A DNA stretch of 64,000 nt, taken from positions 496,001 to 560,000 of the forward strand of contig NZ_FORV01000001.1 in assembly GCF_900114095.1 (NCBI RefSeq), given 5' to 3'. Below the pieces are notes generated by a model that searched no databases, was not told where the DNA came from, and worked only from the letters and a program-made list of their open reading frames with translations. Source of the DNA: Sphingomonas sp. NFR04. Lineage in GTDB: Bacteria; Pseudomonadota; Alphaproteobacteria; Sphingomonadales; Sphingomonadaceae. Position numbers and translations under genes: made by a program. This document shows positions 44,663 through 53,046 of this stretch, one piece after another (position 1 is the stretch's first letter; each line of letters begins with the position of its first letter).

Positions 44663-46192
44663 ATGAGCGGCCAGATGCAGCGCGGGGGCTTCCTGGAGGG
44701 GCCCTCGCTGATCCTCGCCGGCGTGGTGCTGGCGTTGACCAACTTCATGGTGGTGCTCGACACCACCATCGCCAATGTCTCGGTGCCGCACATCGCCGGC
44801 AGCCTGGGCATTTCGTCGAGCCAGGGTACCTGGATCATCACCTCCTATGCGGTGGCGGAGGCAGTGTGCGTGCCGCTGACCGGCTGGCTCGCCGGCCGGT
44901 TCGGCGTCGTGCGCGTGTTCATCCTCGGCGTGATCGGCTTCGGCATCTTCTCGGTGCTGTGCGGCATGTCGACGACGCTCGGCATGCTGGTCGCCTGCCG
45001 TATCGGCCAGGGGCTGTGCGGCGGACCGCTGATGCCGCTCACCCAGACGCTGCTGCTGCGCATCTTCAAGCCCGAACAGCACGCCCAGGCGATGGGTTTG
45101 TGGGCGATGACCACGGTCGTCGCGCCGATCCTCGGGCCGATCGCGGGCGGCACGATCAGCGACAATTGGTCGTGGCACTGGATCTTCTTCATCAATATTC
45201 CCGTCGCCGCGCTCTGCGCCTTCGGGGCGATGCGGCTGCTCACCAAGGCCGAGACTCCGACGCAGAAGCTCAGCGTCGACAAGGGCGGGCTGGCACTGCT
45301 GGTGCTGTGGATCGGCGCGCTGCAGATCATGCTCGATCTCGGCCGCGAGCATGACTGGTTCAACGACCCGACGATCGTCTGGCTGGGCGTGGTCGCCGCG
45401 ATCGGCTTCCTCGTCTTCCTCGCCTGGGAGATCACCGCGAAGGATCCCGTTGTCGACCTGCGGGTGTTCCGCCATCGCGGCTTCACGGTGTCGGTGCTGT
45501 CGCTATCCTTTGCCTTCGCCACCTTCTTCGCCTCGGCCGTGATCATCCCGCAATGGCTCCAGTCGAGCCAGGGCTACACCGCTACCTATGCGGGCTATGC
45601 CACGGCCTTCTCCGGCGTGGCGGCGGTGTTCATGTCCCCCGTGGTCGCCAAGCTCTCGAACAAGGTCGATCCTCGGCTGCTGGTGTCGTTCGGCATTCTC
45701 TGGCTGGGGATTTCCGCGCTGATCCGCGTCTATTGGAACAGCCAGGCCGGGTTCTGGACCTTCGCCTTCCCGCAGTTCCTGCAGGGCTTCGGCATGCCCT
45801 TCTTCTTCATTCCGCTGACCACGCTGGCGCTGGGTTCGGTTCGGCCGGAGGAGACCGCCTCGGCAGCGGGCGTGATGAGCTTCCTGCGGACGATGGCGGG
45901 TGCGATCGGCACGTCGGTATCGACGAGCATCTGGGACGACAGCTCGCGCATCGCCCGCAGCGAAATCGTCTCGCGGCTGAACACCGAGCCGACGATGAAC
46001 GCGCTGACGGCGCAGGGCTTTTCGATCGGCCAGGTGCGCGCCGCCGTGGAGCGGATCGTCAACCAGGAGAGCCTGACCCTGGCGACCACCCATGTGTTCC
46101 TGCTGTCGGCGATCATCTTCGTCTTCGCGGCCGGGATCATCTGGTTCACCCCGCGCCCGCGCGGCAAGGTGGATACCAGCGCCGCGCACTAG
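44663..46192 (+). CDS. emrB: EmrB-like DHA2-family drug exporter
   Basis: A 509-residue major facilitator with 14 predicted membrane helices. The helix 1 DHA2 motif is TNFMVVLDTTIANVSVPHIAG. The loop 2-3 motif A is LAGRFGVVRVF, and motif C is MTTVVAPILGPIAGG, marking a proton-driven exporter. The ATG has AAGGA nine bases upstream; a TTG nine bases earlier is less likely. Third gene of the efflux operon, 12 bases after emrA. Substrates are likely hydrophobic toxic compounds but are not known. Confidence 0.93.
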   Translation: MSGQMQRGGFLEGPSLILAGVVLALTNFMVVLDTTIANVSVPHIAGSLGISSSQGTWIITSYAVAEAVCVPLTGWLAGRFGVVRVFILGVIGFGIFSVLCGMSTTLGMLVACRIGQGLCGGPLMPLTQTLLLRIFKPEQHAQAMGLWAMTTVVAPILGPIAGGTISDNWSWHWIFFINIPVAALCAFGAMRLLTKAETPTQKLSVDKGGLALLVLWIGALQIMLDLGREHDWFNDPTIVWLGVVAAIGFLVFLAWEITAKDPVVDLRVFRHRGFTVSVLSLSFAFATFFASAVIIPQWLQSSQGYTATYAGYATAFSGVAAVFMSPVVAKLSNKVDPRLLVSFGILWLGISALIRVYWNSQAGFWTFAFPQFLQGFGMPFFFIPLTTLALGSVRPEETASAAGVMSFLRTMAGAIGTSVSTSIWDDSSRIARSEIVSRLNTEPTMNALTAQGFSIGQVRAAVERIVNQESLTLATTHVFLLSAIIFVFAAGIIWFTPRPRGKVDTSAAH

Positions 46193-46216
46193 AGCTTTGC
46201 CTGACGGTAGAGACGG

Positions 46217-46246
46217 ATAGCCCGTTCCAGCGATGGAGCGGGCTAT
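46217..46246 (+). terminator. Hairpin after the efflux operon
   Basis: ATAGCCCGTTCCA pairs with TGGAGCGGGCTAT (13 bp, one G-T pair) around a GCGA loop, 25 bases after the emrB stop. A GCGA tetraloop with such a stem is very stable. There is no run of T after it, so it may act as a barrier or with Rho rather than alone. Confidence 0.6.
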
Positions 46247-46887
46247 GTGTCGTATATGCGTCAGAAAGGTTACGACATACGTCATTCGCGCATTGACACC
46301 GTGCGCCCCGGGGATAGCATCCTGAGTGCAAGAAAGAAAATACCAGGGGTCGGATGTCCGAATCGGTGCTTTGATCAAGAACAGGGCGATCAAATGACCG
46401 ACTATCGATTTCCAGCTGGCGCTTCGGCGCCGTGCGTGCAGATGGCACTGCGGAGAGAGTCACGGCTTCGTGTCTCGGACAGCTTGCCTCCTATCGAGTA
46501 ATTCGAACGACGCTCCACCAGGATCATAGGCGATCCGGGTTCATCGGCGGCGCTCGACGCGATGTGCTTAGGTCGACAGCGGCGATGATTTCCCCCTGTC
46601 TTCCTATTTTTTGGTCCGGCGGCTTGCGCGGGCCCAGTTCGAACCTGTGTAGACGTAACGACGCCGCGCTCCCCCACCGGAGCACGGGACGAGGACGTGC
46701 GGCCGCGCCTCTAGGGGATGCCGCAACTGCGTACCCAATGCCGGCACTGCCGATCCCGTTCGCGAAACCGCGCTTTCGGGAAGGGACCGTCATGCCCTCA
46801 TCGGGGCCGACCAACGAGAACGAGAAAGAAGAACAGACCGCAACGAGGAACGAACGACAACCATCAGCCTTCGGGGGGCACGATCGA
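46247..46887 (+). other. Gene-less leader region upstream of the TonB receptor
   Basis: About 640 bases with no frame that looks coding: both strands have short frames of skewed composition without ribosome binding sites. A plausible promoter, TTGACA (46293-46298) and TAGCAT (46315-46320) with a 16-base spacer, reads toward the receptor and would leave a leader of over 500 bases. The receptor frame is open back to 46432, but the signal peptide fixes the start at 46888. The stretch could hold a long untranslated leader or a decayed gene. Confidence 0.45.
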
Positions 46888-49494
46888 ATGCAATTTCGCG
46901 AAACGGCATCGTTCACGGTTCTGGCCATCACTCTGGCGCTCGCCGCCACACCGGCCTTCGCGCAGGACAGCGCGGCCCCGGCCCCGCAAGGGGACGACAT
47001 CATCGTCACCGGCACCCGCGTCACCGGCCTGCGCGCCGCGGACAGCCCCGCGCCGATCCAGTTGCTGAGCGCGGCGGACCTCTCCCGCACCGGCCAGCCG
47101 GACCTGATCCAGGCGCTCGCCCAGAACCTGCCGAGCGTGCAGGCCCAGGCGTTCGGCAGCGACCTCCAGGCGCACAACCTGCAGATGAAGCTGCGCGGCC
47201 TTAGCCCCAACCACACGCTGATCCTGCTCAACGGCAAGCGCCGCCACGGCACCGCCAATGTCTCGGTCGCCGGCGGCCCCTATGGCGGCAGCGCCGCGCC
47301 CGACATCAGCTTCATCCTGCCGGACTCGATCGACCATATCGAAGTGCTGCAGGACGGCGCGGCGGCGCAATACGGCACCGATGCGATCGCGGGCGTGATC
47401 AACATCATCCAGAAGAAGGCCGATCACGGCGGCGTGATCGACGTCACCGGCGGCCGCTATTACGACCAGGGCGGCAAGACCTATGCCTTCTCCGGCAATG
47501 TCGGCTTCGCGCCGATCGAGAATGCCTATGTGAACATCACCGCCGAGAAGAAGCACAAGGGCTTCAGCTTCCGCGGCGACGTCAACCCGCAGGTCTATGG
47601 CAACAACGCCAACGCCACCAAATATCTGACGCTGTATCCCGGCATCAAGAACCTGCCCTATTACCCCTACACCAACCGCATCCTCGGCGACCCGGAAGTC
47701 GATCAGACTTCGGTGATGGTCAATGCCGGCTATGATTTCGGCGGGTTCGAATTCTACACCTTCGGCAGCTACGGCCACAAGAACGCCCGCGCCTATGAGA
47801 ATGTGCGCACGCCGGACGTAGTCACCAGCAAGGCGGGCACGCCCTTCTACCCGAACGGCTTCCAGCCGCTCGAGGCGATCTCCGAGACCGACTATGCCGT
47901 CACCGGCGGCTTCCGGGGCAGCATCGGCGCCACCACCTTCGACATCGCCTCCACCTATGGCGACGATTTCGTCGGCGTCTATGTCCAGAACTCGGCCAAT
48001 GCCGCGCTCTACAAGGACACCGGCTTCACGCCCACCGAGTTCCACAATGGCGACTTCAAGGCCAGCCAGTGGACGAGCACGCTCGATCTCACCCACCCCT
48101 TCGACATCGGCCTGGCCGAGCCGCTCAACGTCGCCGGCGGCCTCGAATATCGCCGCGAGACCTATGGCATCGTCTCGGGCGATCCGGCCTCCTATTACGG
48201 CTCCGGCGCCCAGTCCTTCTTCGGCTACAGCCCGAACGATGCCGGCAACCACAACCGCACCAACTTCTCGCAATATCTCGATATCAGCGTGAAGCCGGTC
48301 GAGGCCTGGCTGGTCGACGGCGCGGTCCGCCACGAACATTACAGCGACTTCGGCGACACCACCGTCTTCAAGCTGACCAGCCGCTACGACATCACCAAGG
48401 CGATCGCGATCCGCGGCACCGTCTCCACCGGCTTCCGCGCGCCGACGCTGGCCGAGGGCTTCTATTCGGGCATCAATGTCGGCCCGAACAGCGTCTCGGG
48501 CGTGCTGCCGGCCAACTCGCCGGGTGCCAAGGCGCTGGGCTTTGGCGGCCTCAAGCCGGAGAAGTCGACCAACTTCAGCGCCGGCTTCGTCTTCACCCCC
48601 AGCCCGCACATCAACGTCACGCTCGACGCCTATTGGATCGAGATCCGCGACCGCATCCTGATCTCGAGCACCTTCTACGGCTTCAACGGCAAATATTGCC
48701 CGCAGGGCTATGCCGGATCCAACAAGGCGAACTGCGTCGTCTACAACGCCGATACGTTCAACACCTACAACCAGCAGTCGGTCTACAACGCCGTCGCCAC
48801 CGCGCTGGGCGGCACCATCCCCAGCTATGTGCTCACCGACGTGAACGGCGAGCGCAACATCGACGGTACCGTCTCGGTCCAGACCTTCGTCAACGGCGCC
48901 AAGATGCGCACCCGCGGCATCGACTTCGTCGCCAGCTACGACATGAGCAGCCCGATCGGGAAGGTGAACTGGACGCTGTCGGCCAATTATAACGACAACA
49001 AGGTGAAGAACATCGCCGCCCTGCCCTCGGCGCTCTACGTCAACAAGGCCAATCCGGCGCTGTCGGCGCTGATCAACAATTATTCGATCATCGAGCTGGA
49101 GAACAGCACGCCGAAGTTCCGGGCGACGCTGGGCGCCTTCTGGGAATCGGGCCGGTTCAGCCTCAACTTCCGCGAGAGCTACTACTCCAAGGTTTATGCG
49201 CTGGAGTCGACGCCGGGCAACAGCCCGCTCAAGGGCGCCGATCTCCAGGTGCCGGTCAACGCCGCCTTCATCACCGATCTCGAAGGCAGCGTGAAGATCA
49301 CCGAAGGCCTCAAGCTGTCGGTCGGCGCGAACAACCTGTTCAACCATTATCCGACCGAGCGCTCGTTCGAGAATATCCGCTCGGCGCAGCTAGCCGCCGG
49401 TTCGCGTGGTTACTCGTCGAACCTCTATCCCACGATTTCGCCCTACGGGATCAACGGCGGTTATTATTACGGCCGGATCAGCCTGAAATTCTGA
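46888..49494 (+). CDS. TonB-dependent outer-membrane receptor
   Basis: An 868-residue receptor. The signal peptide is MQFRETASFTVLAITLALAA to AFAQ (cleavage near residue 26), followed by DDIIVTGTRV, a TonB-box-like plug start. The plug includes LLNGKRRHGTANVSV and IEVLQDGAAAQYGTDAIAGVIN, both classic. A 22-strand barrel follows, ending in ISLKF with the terminal Phe of outer-membrane proteins. GGGGGG lies nine bases before the ATG. The ligand is unknown; the NYN- and Tyr-rich barrel type is common among sphingomonad receptors. Downstream lie a TauE/SafE permease and a Tat-exported aminotransferase, which suggests uptake of an amino or sulfur compound, as inference. Confidence 0.92.
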   Translation: MQFRETASFTVLAITLALAATPAFAQDSAAPAPQGDDIIVTGTRVTGLRAADSPAPIQLLSAADLSRTGQPDLIQALAQNLPSVQAQAFGSDLQAHNLQMKLRGLSPNHTLILLNGKRRHGTANVSVAGGPYGGSAAPDISFILPDSIDHIEVLQDGAAAQYGTDAIAGVINIIQKKADHGGVIDVTGGRYYDQGGKTYAFSGNVGFAPIENAYVNITAEKKHKGFSFRGDVNPQVYGNNANATKYLTLYPGIKNLPYYPYTNRILGDPEVDQTSVMVNAGYDFGGFEFYTFGSYGHKNARAYENVRTPDVVTSKAGTPFYPNGFQPLEAISETDYAVTGGFRGSIGATTFDIASTYGDDFVGVYVQNSANAALYKDTGFTPTEFHNGDFKASQWTSTLDLTHPFDIGLAEPLNVAGGLEYRRETYGIVSGDPASYYGSGAQSFFGYSPNDAGNHNRTNFSQYLDISVKPVEAWLVDGAVRHEHYSDFGDTTVFKLTSRYDITKAIAIRGTVSTGFRAPTLAEGFYSGINVGPNSVSGVLPANSPGAKALGFGGLKPEKSTNFSAGFVFTPSPHINVTLDAYWIEIRDRILISSTFYGFNGKYCPQGYAGSNKANCVVYNADTFNTYNQQSVYNAVATALGGTIPSYVLTDVNGERNIDGTVSVQTFVNGAKMRTRGIDFVASYDMSSPIGKVNWTLSANYNDNKVKNIAALPSALYVNKANPALSALINNYSIIELENSTPKFRATLGAFWESGRFSLNFRESYYSKVYALESTPGNSPLKGADLQVPVNAAFITDLEGSVKITEGLKLSVGANNLFNHYPTERSFENIRSAQLAAGSRGYSSNLYPTISPYGINGGYYYGRISLKF

Positions 49495-49500
49495 AGCTTT

Positions 49501-49530
49501 GCCGGCCGGGGGCGCGTGCCCTCGGCCGGC
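49501..49530 (+). terminator. Hairpin after the TonB receptor gene
   Basis: GCCGGCCGGGGGC pairs with GCCCTCGGCCGGC around a GCGT loop (one mismatch), six bases after the stop codon. No T-run follows, so it could attenuate expression into the permease gene or protect the message end rather than fully terminate. Confidence 0.6.
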
Positions 49531-49569
49531 CCTGTCGCGTGCAAGAACATAACTCGGGAGTGATGTCCT

Positions 49570-50400
49570 TTGCTTACCTCTTCCATGGACTGGCTGATCC
49601 CCCTTCTGGGCCTGCTGGTCGCCGGGCTCGCTGCCGGTTTCGCCGGCGGCGTGTTCGGCATTGGCGGCGGCTTCGTCGTCGTCCCCGCGCTGCTGCTGAT
49701 GCTGCCGCTGCTCGGCGGCGAGCATAGCCAATATGCCCATGTCGCCATCGGTACCTCCGCGGCGACGATCATCATCACCTCGATCCGATCGGTGCTCAGC
49801 CACCACAAGCGCGGCTCGGTCGACTTCGAGATCCTCAAGACCTGGGCGCCCTGGGTGGTGCTGGGCGACGGCATCGGCGTGCTGCTCGCCAGCCATGTCG
49901 ACGGCCGGGTGCTGACCATGGTGTTCGCCACCGGCGTGCTGCTGATGTCGATCAACTTCCTGGTGCCCAAGCTCGGCAACCGGGTGATCAGCGACCAGAT
50001 GCCGGGGGGCGTCACCCGCGTCGCCATCGCCGGGGGGCTGGGCACCTTCTCGTCGCTGCTCGGCATCGGCGGCGGCACAATCGCGATCATGGTGATGACC
50101 TTGTGCGGCCGCTCGATCCACCGCGCGGTAGGCACCGCCAGCGGCATCGGCACGCTGATCGCCATTCCCAGCGCGATCGGCTTTGCGCTGATCGGCATGC
50201 ATGAACCCGGGCTGCCCTGGGGCTCGCTCGGCTTCGTCAACCTGCCGGCGACCCTCGCCATCGCCTCGATGTCGATGCTCACCGCCCCGCTCGGGGTCGC
50301 AGCTGCCCACGCCTTACAACCAGCCATGCTGAAACGGGTATTCGGCATTTACCTCATCGTCATCGCGCTGGTGATGTTCCACAACGCGCTGAAGTTCTGA
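49570..50400 (+). CDS. TauE/SafE-family membrane permease
   Basis: A 276-residue inner-membrane protein with about eight helices and two family repeats: GLAAGFAGGVFGIGGGFVVVPAL in the first half and GTFSSLLGIGGGTIAIMVM in the second. Members are proposed to export sulfite or sulfoacetate or to import other organosulfur anions. The TTG at 49570 has GGGAG nine bases upstream and is favoured; an ATG at 49585 is the alternative. It lies between the TonB receptor and the exported aminotransferase, 34 bases before the latter, likely in one transcription unit. Confidence 0.88.
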   Translation: MLTSSMDWLIPLLGLLVAGLAAGFAGGVFGIGGGFVVVPALLLMLPLLGGEHSQYAHVAIGTSAATIIITSIRSVLSHHKRGSVDFEILKTWAPWVVLGDGIGVLLASHVDGRVLTMVFATGVLLMSINFLVPKLGNRVISDQMPGGVTRVAIAGGLGTFSSLLGIGGGTIAIMVMTLCGRSIHRAVGTASGIGTLIAIPSAIGFALIGMHEPGLPWGSLGFVNLPATLAIASMSMLTAPLGVAAAHALQPAMLKRVFGIYLIVIALVMFHNALKF

Positions 50401-50434
50401 CGCGCGTCTCGATCGAAACAGGGAGACCCTCGAC

Positions 50435-51604
50435 ATGACCATGTTCGAAACGCTCAAGAAGCCCGAAATTACCGAGGACCTGCGCGGTCGCGGCTATTCG
50501 CGCCGTGACATGGGGCGGATCGCCGCACTGCTCGGCGGCACCGTCGCGCTGGGCCGCGCCGCGCCCGCCTTCGCCCAGCAATCGGCCAAGGCGGTGATCG
50601 GTGCGGTGCGCATCGGCTCCAACGAATGCTGGACCGGCCCCCTGCCCGCCGGTGCGGCAGCGGCGATGAAGATCGTCACCGAAGGCAATCGCTACGAGCC
50701 CAATGGCGAGCACGAGCAGCTGTTCGCCGCCGTCTCGGCGGTCGAGGGCCTGCCCGCCACGCATATCAAGGCCTGGCCGGGTTCGAGCGACCCGCTCAAC
50801 CGCGCCGCGGTCACCTTCGCCTCGCCGACGCGCGGCATCGTCACCGCCGATCCGACCTATGAGCAGATCTGGCGCACCGCCGCCTGGATCGGCGCCAAGG
50901 TGACCAAGGCCCCACTCGGCCCGCAGTACCAGCACGACGTCAAGGCGATGCTGGCCGCCGATCCGAACGCCGGGCTCTATTATGTCTGCTCGCCCAACAA
51001 CCCGACCGGCACGCTTACCCCGATCGCCGACATCCTGTGGCTGGCCGAGAACAAGCCCAAGGATGCGGTGCTGATCGTCGACGAGGCCTATATCCACTTC
51101 GCCGACGCGCCCAACGCCGCCAAGCTCGTGGCGAGCCGCGACGACGTGCTGGTGATGCGCACCTTCTCCAAGCTGTTCGGCATGGCCGGCATGCGGCTGG
51201 GCCTCACCTTCGCGTCACCGGCGCTGCACGACAAGATGATGCGCTATGACGGCTTCCAGGTGACCAACATGCTGCCGATGACCGCGGTCGCCTGCGGCAC
51301 CGCCTCGATCCCGCTCGCCAGCGAGATCAAGGCGAGGCGCGACGAGATGATCGCGGTGCGCGAGAAGACCATCGAGCATCTCCAGAGCCGTGGCCTGAAG
51401 GTGCTGCCGGGCAGCCATGCCAACATGTTCATGACGGAGTGGAAGGGCCGCGCGCCCAAGGAGATGATGGCGGCGCTGCTCGCCCAGAACGTCCAGATCG
51501 GCCGCTCCTGGACCGCCTATCCGGCGATGTCGCGGGTCACCGTCGGCTCGGCGGCGGACATGGAGAAGTTCCGGATCGCCGTCGACAAGGTGCTGATGGC
51601 CTGA
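50435..51604 (+). CDS. Tat-exported PLP-dependent aminotransferase (HisC-like fold)
   Basis: A 389-residue fold-type I aminotransferase with an unusual export signal. YSRRDMGRIAALLGGTVALG (residues 21-40) is a twin-arginine signal ending in APAFAQ. The enzyme domain resembles histidinol-phosphate aminotransferases: NEcWtGPLP, YEPNGEHEQL, CSPNNPTGTLTP, IVDEAYIHF, and the PLP lysine Lys246 in TFSKLFGMAGMRLG. Folding with PLP before Tat export fits the pathway. A periplasmic transaminase is rare; its substrate may be the ligand of the linked TonB receptor. GGGAG lies nine bases before the ATG. A strong terminator follows. Confidence 0.85.
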   Translation: MTMFETLKKPEITEDLRGRGYSRRDMGRIAALLGGTVALGRAAPAFAQQSAKAVIGAVRIGSNECWTGPLPAGAAAAMKIVTEGNRYEPNGEHEQLFAAVSAVEGLPATHIKAWPGSSDPLNRAAVTFASPTRGIVTADPTYEQIWRTAAWIGAKVTKAPLGPQYQHDVKAMLAADPNAGLYYVCSPNNPTGTLTPIADILWLAENKPKDAVLIVDEAYIHFADAPNAAKLVASRDDVLVMRTFSKLFGMAGMRLGLTFASPALHDKMMRYDGFQVTNMLPMTAVACGTASIPLASEIKARRDEMIAVREKTIEHLQSRGLKVLPGSHANMFMTEWKGRAPKEMMAALLAQNVQIGRSWTAYPAMSRVTVGSAADMEKFRIAVDKVLMA

Positions 51605-51620
51605 GGTTTGCGGTGCCTGG

Positions 51621-51656
51621 CCCGCGTCGCCTTCCGGGGCGGCGCGGGTCCGTTTT
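51621..51656 (+). terminator. Rho-independent terminator after the aminotransferase
   Basis: CCCGCGTCGCC pairs with GGCGGCGCGGG (11 bp, one G-T pair) around a six-base loop. It is followed five bases later by TTTT at 51653-51656. It closes the receptor-permease-aminotransferase unit and faces the end of the convergent kinase gene. Confidence 0.75.
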
Positions 51657-51657
51657 C

Positions 51658-52836
51658 TCAGCCCTGCGGGACGATCGGCAGCATCGCTTCGAAGCGGGCG
51701 CCACCCTTGCCCGCGAGCAGCGTCAGGTCGCCGCCATGGGCGAGCAGGATCTGCCGGGCAAGCGCCAGCCCCACCCCGCTGCCCTGCGGCTTGGTGGTGA
51801 AGAACGGGCGGAAGATCGCCGTGCGGTCCGCCTCAGCGACGCCCGGACCATTGTCCCAGACCTCCCAATAGGCGGCGCGCTCGTCTCGCCACAGCGACAG
51901 GCCCACCTGCCCACTTTTCCCCTCGCCCACCGCCTCAGCGGCATTCTGGAGCAGCGCCCAGAGCGCGGCGCTCAACTGGTCCGCATCCCCTTGGAGGCGT
52001 ACCGGCGCTGTCGCTTCGAAGGCCAGCGGCAGGCCCGGCCAGCGCGTGGCGAACAGGCGCGCCAGATCCTCCGCCCCCTCGCGCAGGTCGAGCGGCGCAA
52101 GGCGCGGCGCCGGCAGCCGCGCCAGCGAGCGATAGGCCTCGCCGAACCGCTGCAGCCCCTCGGCGCGCCGCGCGACGGTGCCCACCGCATCGCGGACCGC
52201 CGGGATCGAGGGTGCGGGCTCTTCCAGCATGTCCGCGGCGGTGCGGCTGAGCGAGGCGATCGGGGTGAGCGCATTGACGATCTCATGGCTCAGCACTTGG
52301 ACGAGGTCGCGCAGCGTCGCCGCTTCGGCCGCCTTCAGCTCGGCGTCGATGTCGATCAGCGCGGCGAGTCGGCTCTGCGCGCCGCCGAGCGCGAACTCGC
52401 TGGTGGTGAGCGCATAGCTGCGCCCGCCGATCGCCACCGTGGCAGCGCGGCCCGCGGCATCGCCGATCGCCTCGATCAGCAGCGCCGGCGGATCGGCGAC
52501 GAGGTCCGCCGCCCCGAACAGCCGCCGCGCCGCGCGGTTGATCGCGGTCAGCCGCCCTTCGCCGTCGAGCGTGACGATCGGTGCGGGGGAAAGATCGAGC
52601 AGCGCGGTCAGCCGTCGCTCGCGATGCGCGGGATCCGGCGCGGGCATGGGTGCCGCCACCGGCACCAGCTTGGGCCGCTGCGCCTCGACGATGCCAGTGA
52701 CCAGCCCCCAGAGCGCCGCCAGCGCCGACACCAGCGCACTGGCATAGAGCCCTGCGCTCCACGCCAGCGCGAACGCGCCGCCCGCCAGCAGCAGCAACAT
52801 GCCCCTCAGCAGTGCGGACCAGCCTCTTGAGGTCAT
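51658..52836 (-). CDS. Membrane sensor histidine kinase, NtrY-like
   Basis: A 392-residue kinase with two N-terminal membrane helices (about 8-26 and 30-50) and almost no periplasmic loop. A PAS-like domain (75-165) contains DLSPAPIVTLDGEGRLTAIN. His184 lies in VQVLSHEIVNALTPIASLSR, and the ATPase domain has LLQNAAEAVGEG, DNGPGV and GSGVGLALARQIL. It is the second gene of a two-component operon; the response regulator gene ends 210 bases upstream across a palindromic repeat. The short sensing region suggests it detects a membrane or cytoplasmic signal, perhaps a substrate of the adjacent MacB-type exporter. Confidence 0.9.
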   Translation of the reverse strand: MTSRGWSALLRGMLLLLAGGAFALAWSAGLYASALVSALAALWGLVTGIVEAQRPKLVPVAAPMPAPDPAHRERRLTALLDLSPAPIVTLDGEGRLTAINRAARRLFGAADLVADPPALLIEAIGDAAGRAATVAIGGRSYALTTSEFALGGAQSRLAALIDIDAELKAAEAATLRDLVQVLSHEIVNALTPIASLSRTAADMLEEPAPSIPAVRDAVGTVARRAEGLQRFGEAYRSLARLPAPRLAPLDLREGAEDLARLFATRWPGLPLAFEATAPVRLQGDADQLSAALWALLQNAAEAVGEGKSGQVGLSLWRDERAAYWEVWDNGPGVAEADRTAIFRPFFTTKPQGSGVGLALARQILLAHGGDLTLLAGKGGARFEAMLPIVPQG

Positions 52837-52854
52837 GACCGCCTTCCCCTGCAA

Positions 52855-53014
52855 ATCCCCCTCCCGCCTGCGGGAGGGGTTAGGGGAGGGTGTGTTAGGC
52901 GAGCAAAGGCGGACGTCGCAAACGCGCTGAAGCCTTCCATCCTGCATCTTCCAGCACCTCGCTCGGCTTTCCGCACACACCTTCCCCCTGCCCCTCCCGC
53001 AAGCGGGAGGGGAG
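52855..53014. repeat. 160-bp paired palindromic repeat between response regulator and kinase genes
   Basis: Two inverted arms of about 35 bases, 52855-52890 and 52980-53014, each hold the hairpin CCCCTCCCGC/GCGGGAGGGG and differ at a few positions. The arrangement equals that at 12967-13086. It fills most of the 210-base gap within a two-gene operon and could lower expression of the kinase relative to the regulator. Confidence 0.75.
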
Positions 53015-53046
53015 AAAAGCGCGCGCCGCTTGCAAGATCCTGCACC

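Noticed and set aside
46630..46670. A tRNA-like GGTTCGAAC stretch followed by GGACCA on the minus strand
   Set aside because: Only three base pairs can form around the supposed T-loop, no acceptor stem or anticodon arm can be built, and spacing to the CCA-like end is wrong.
46432..46887. N-terminal extension of the TonB receptor by 152 residues
   Set aside because: The extension has no domain or signal features, and a proper signal peptide with a ribosome binding site begins at 46888.
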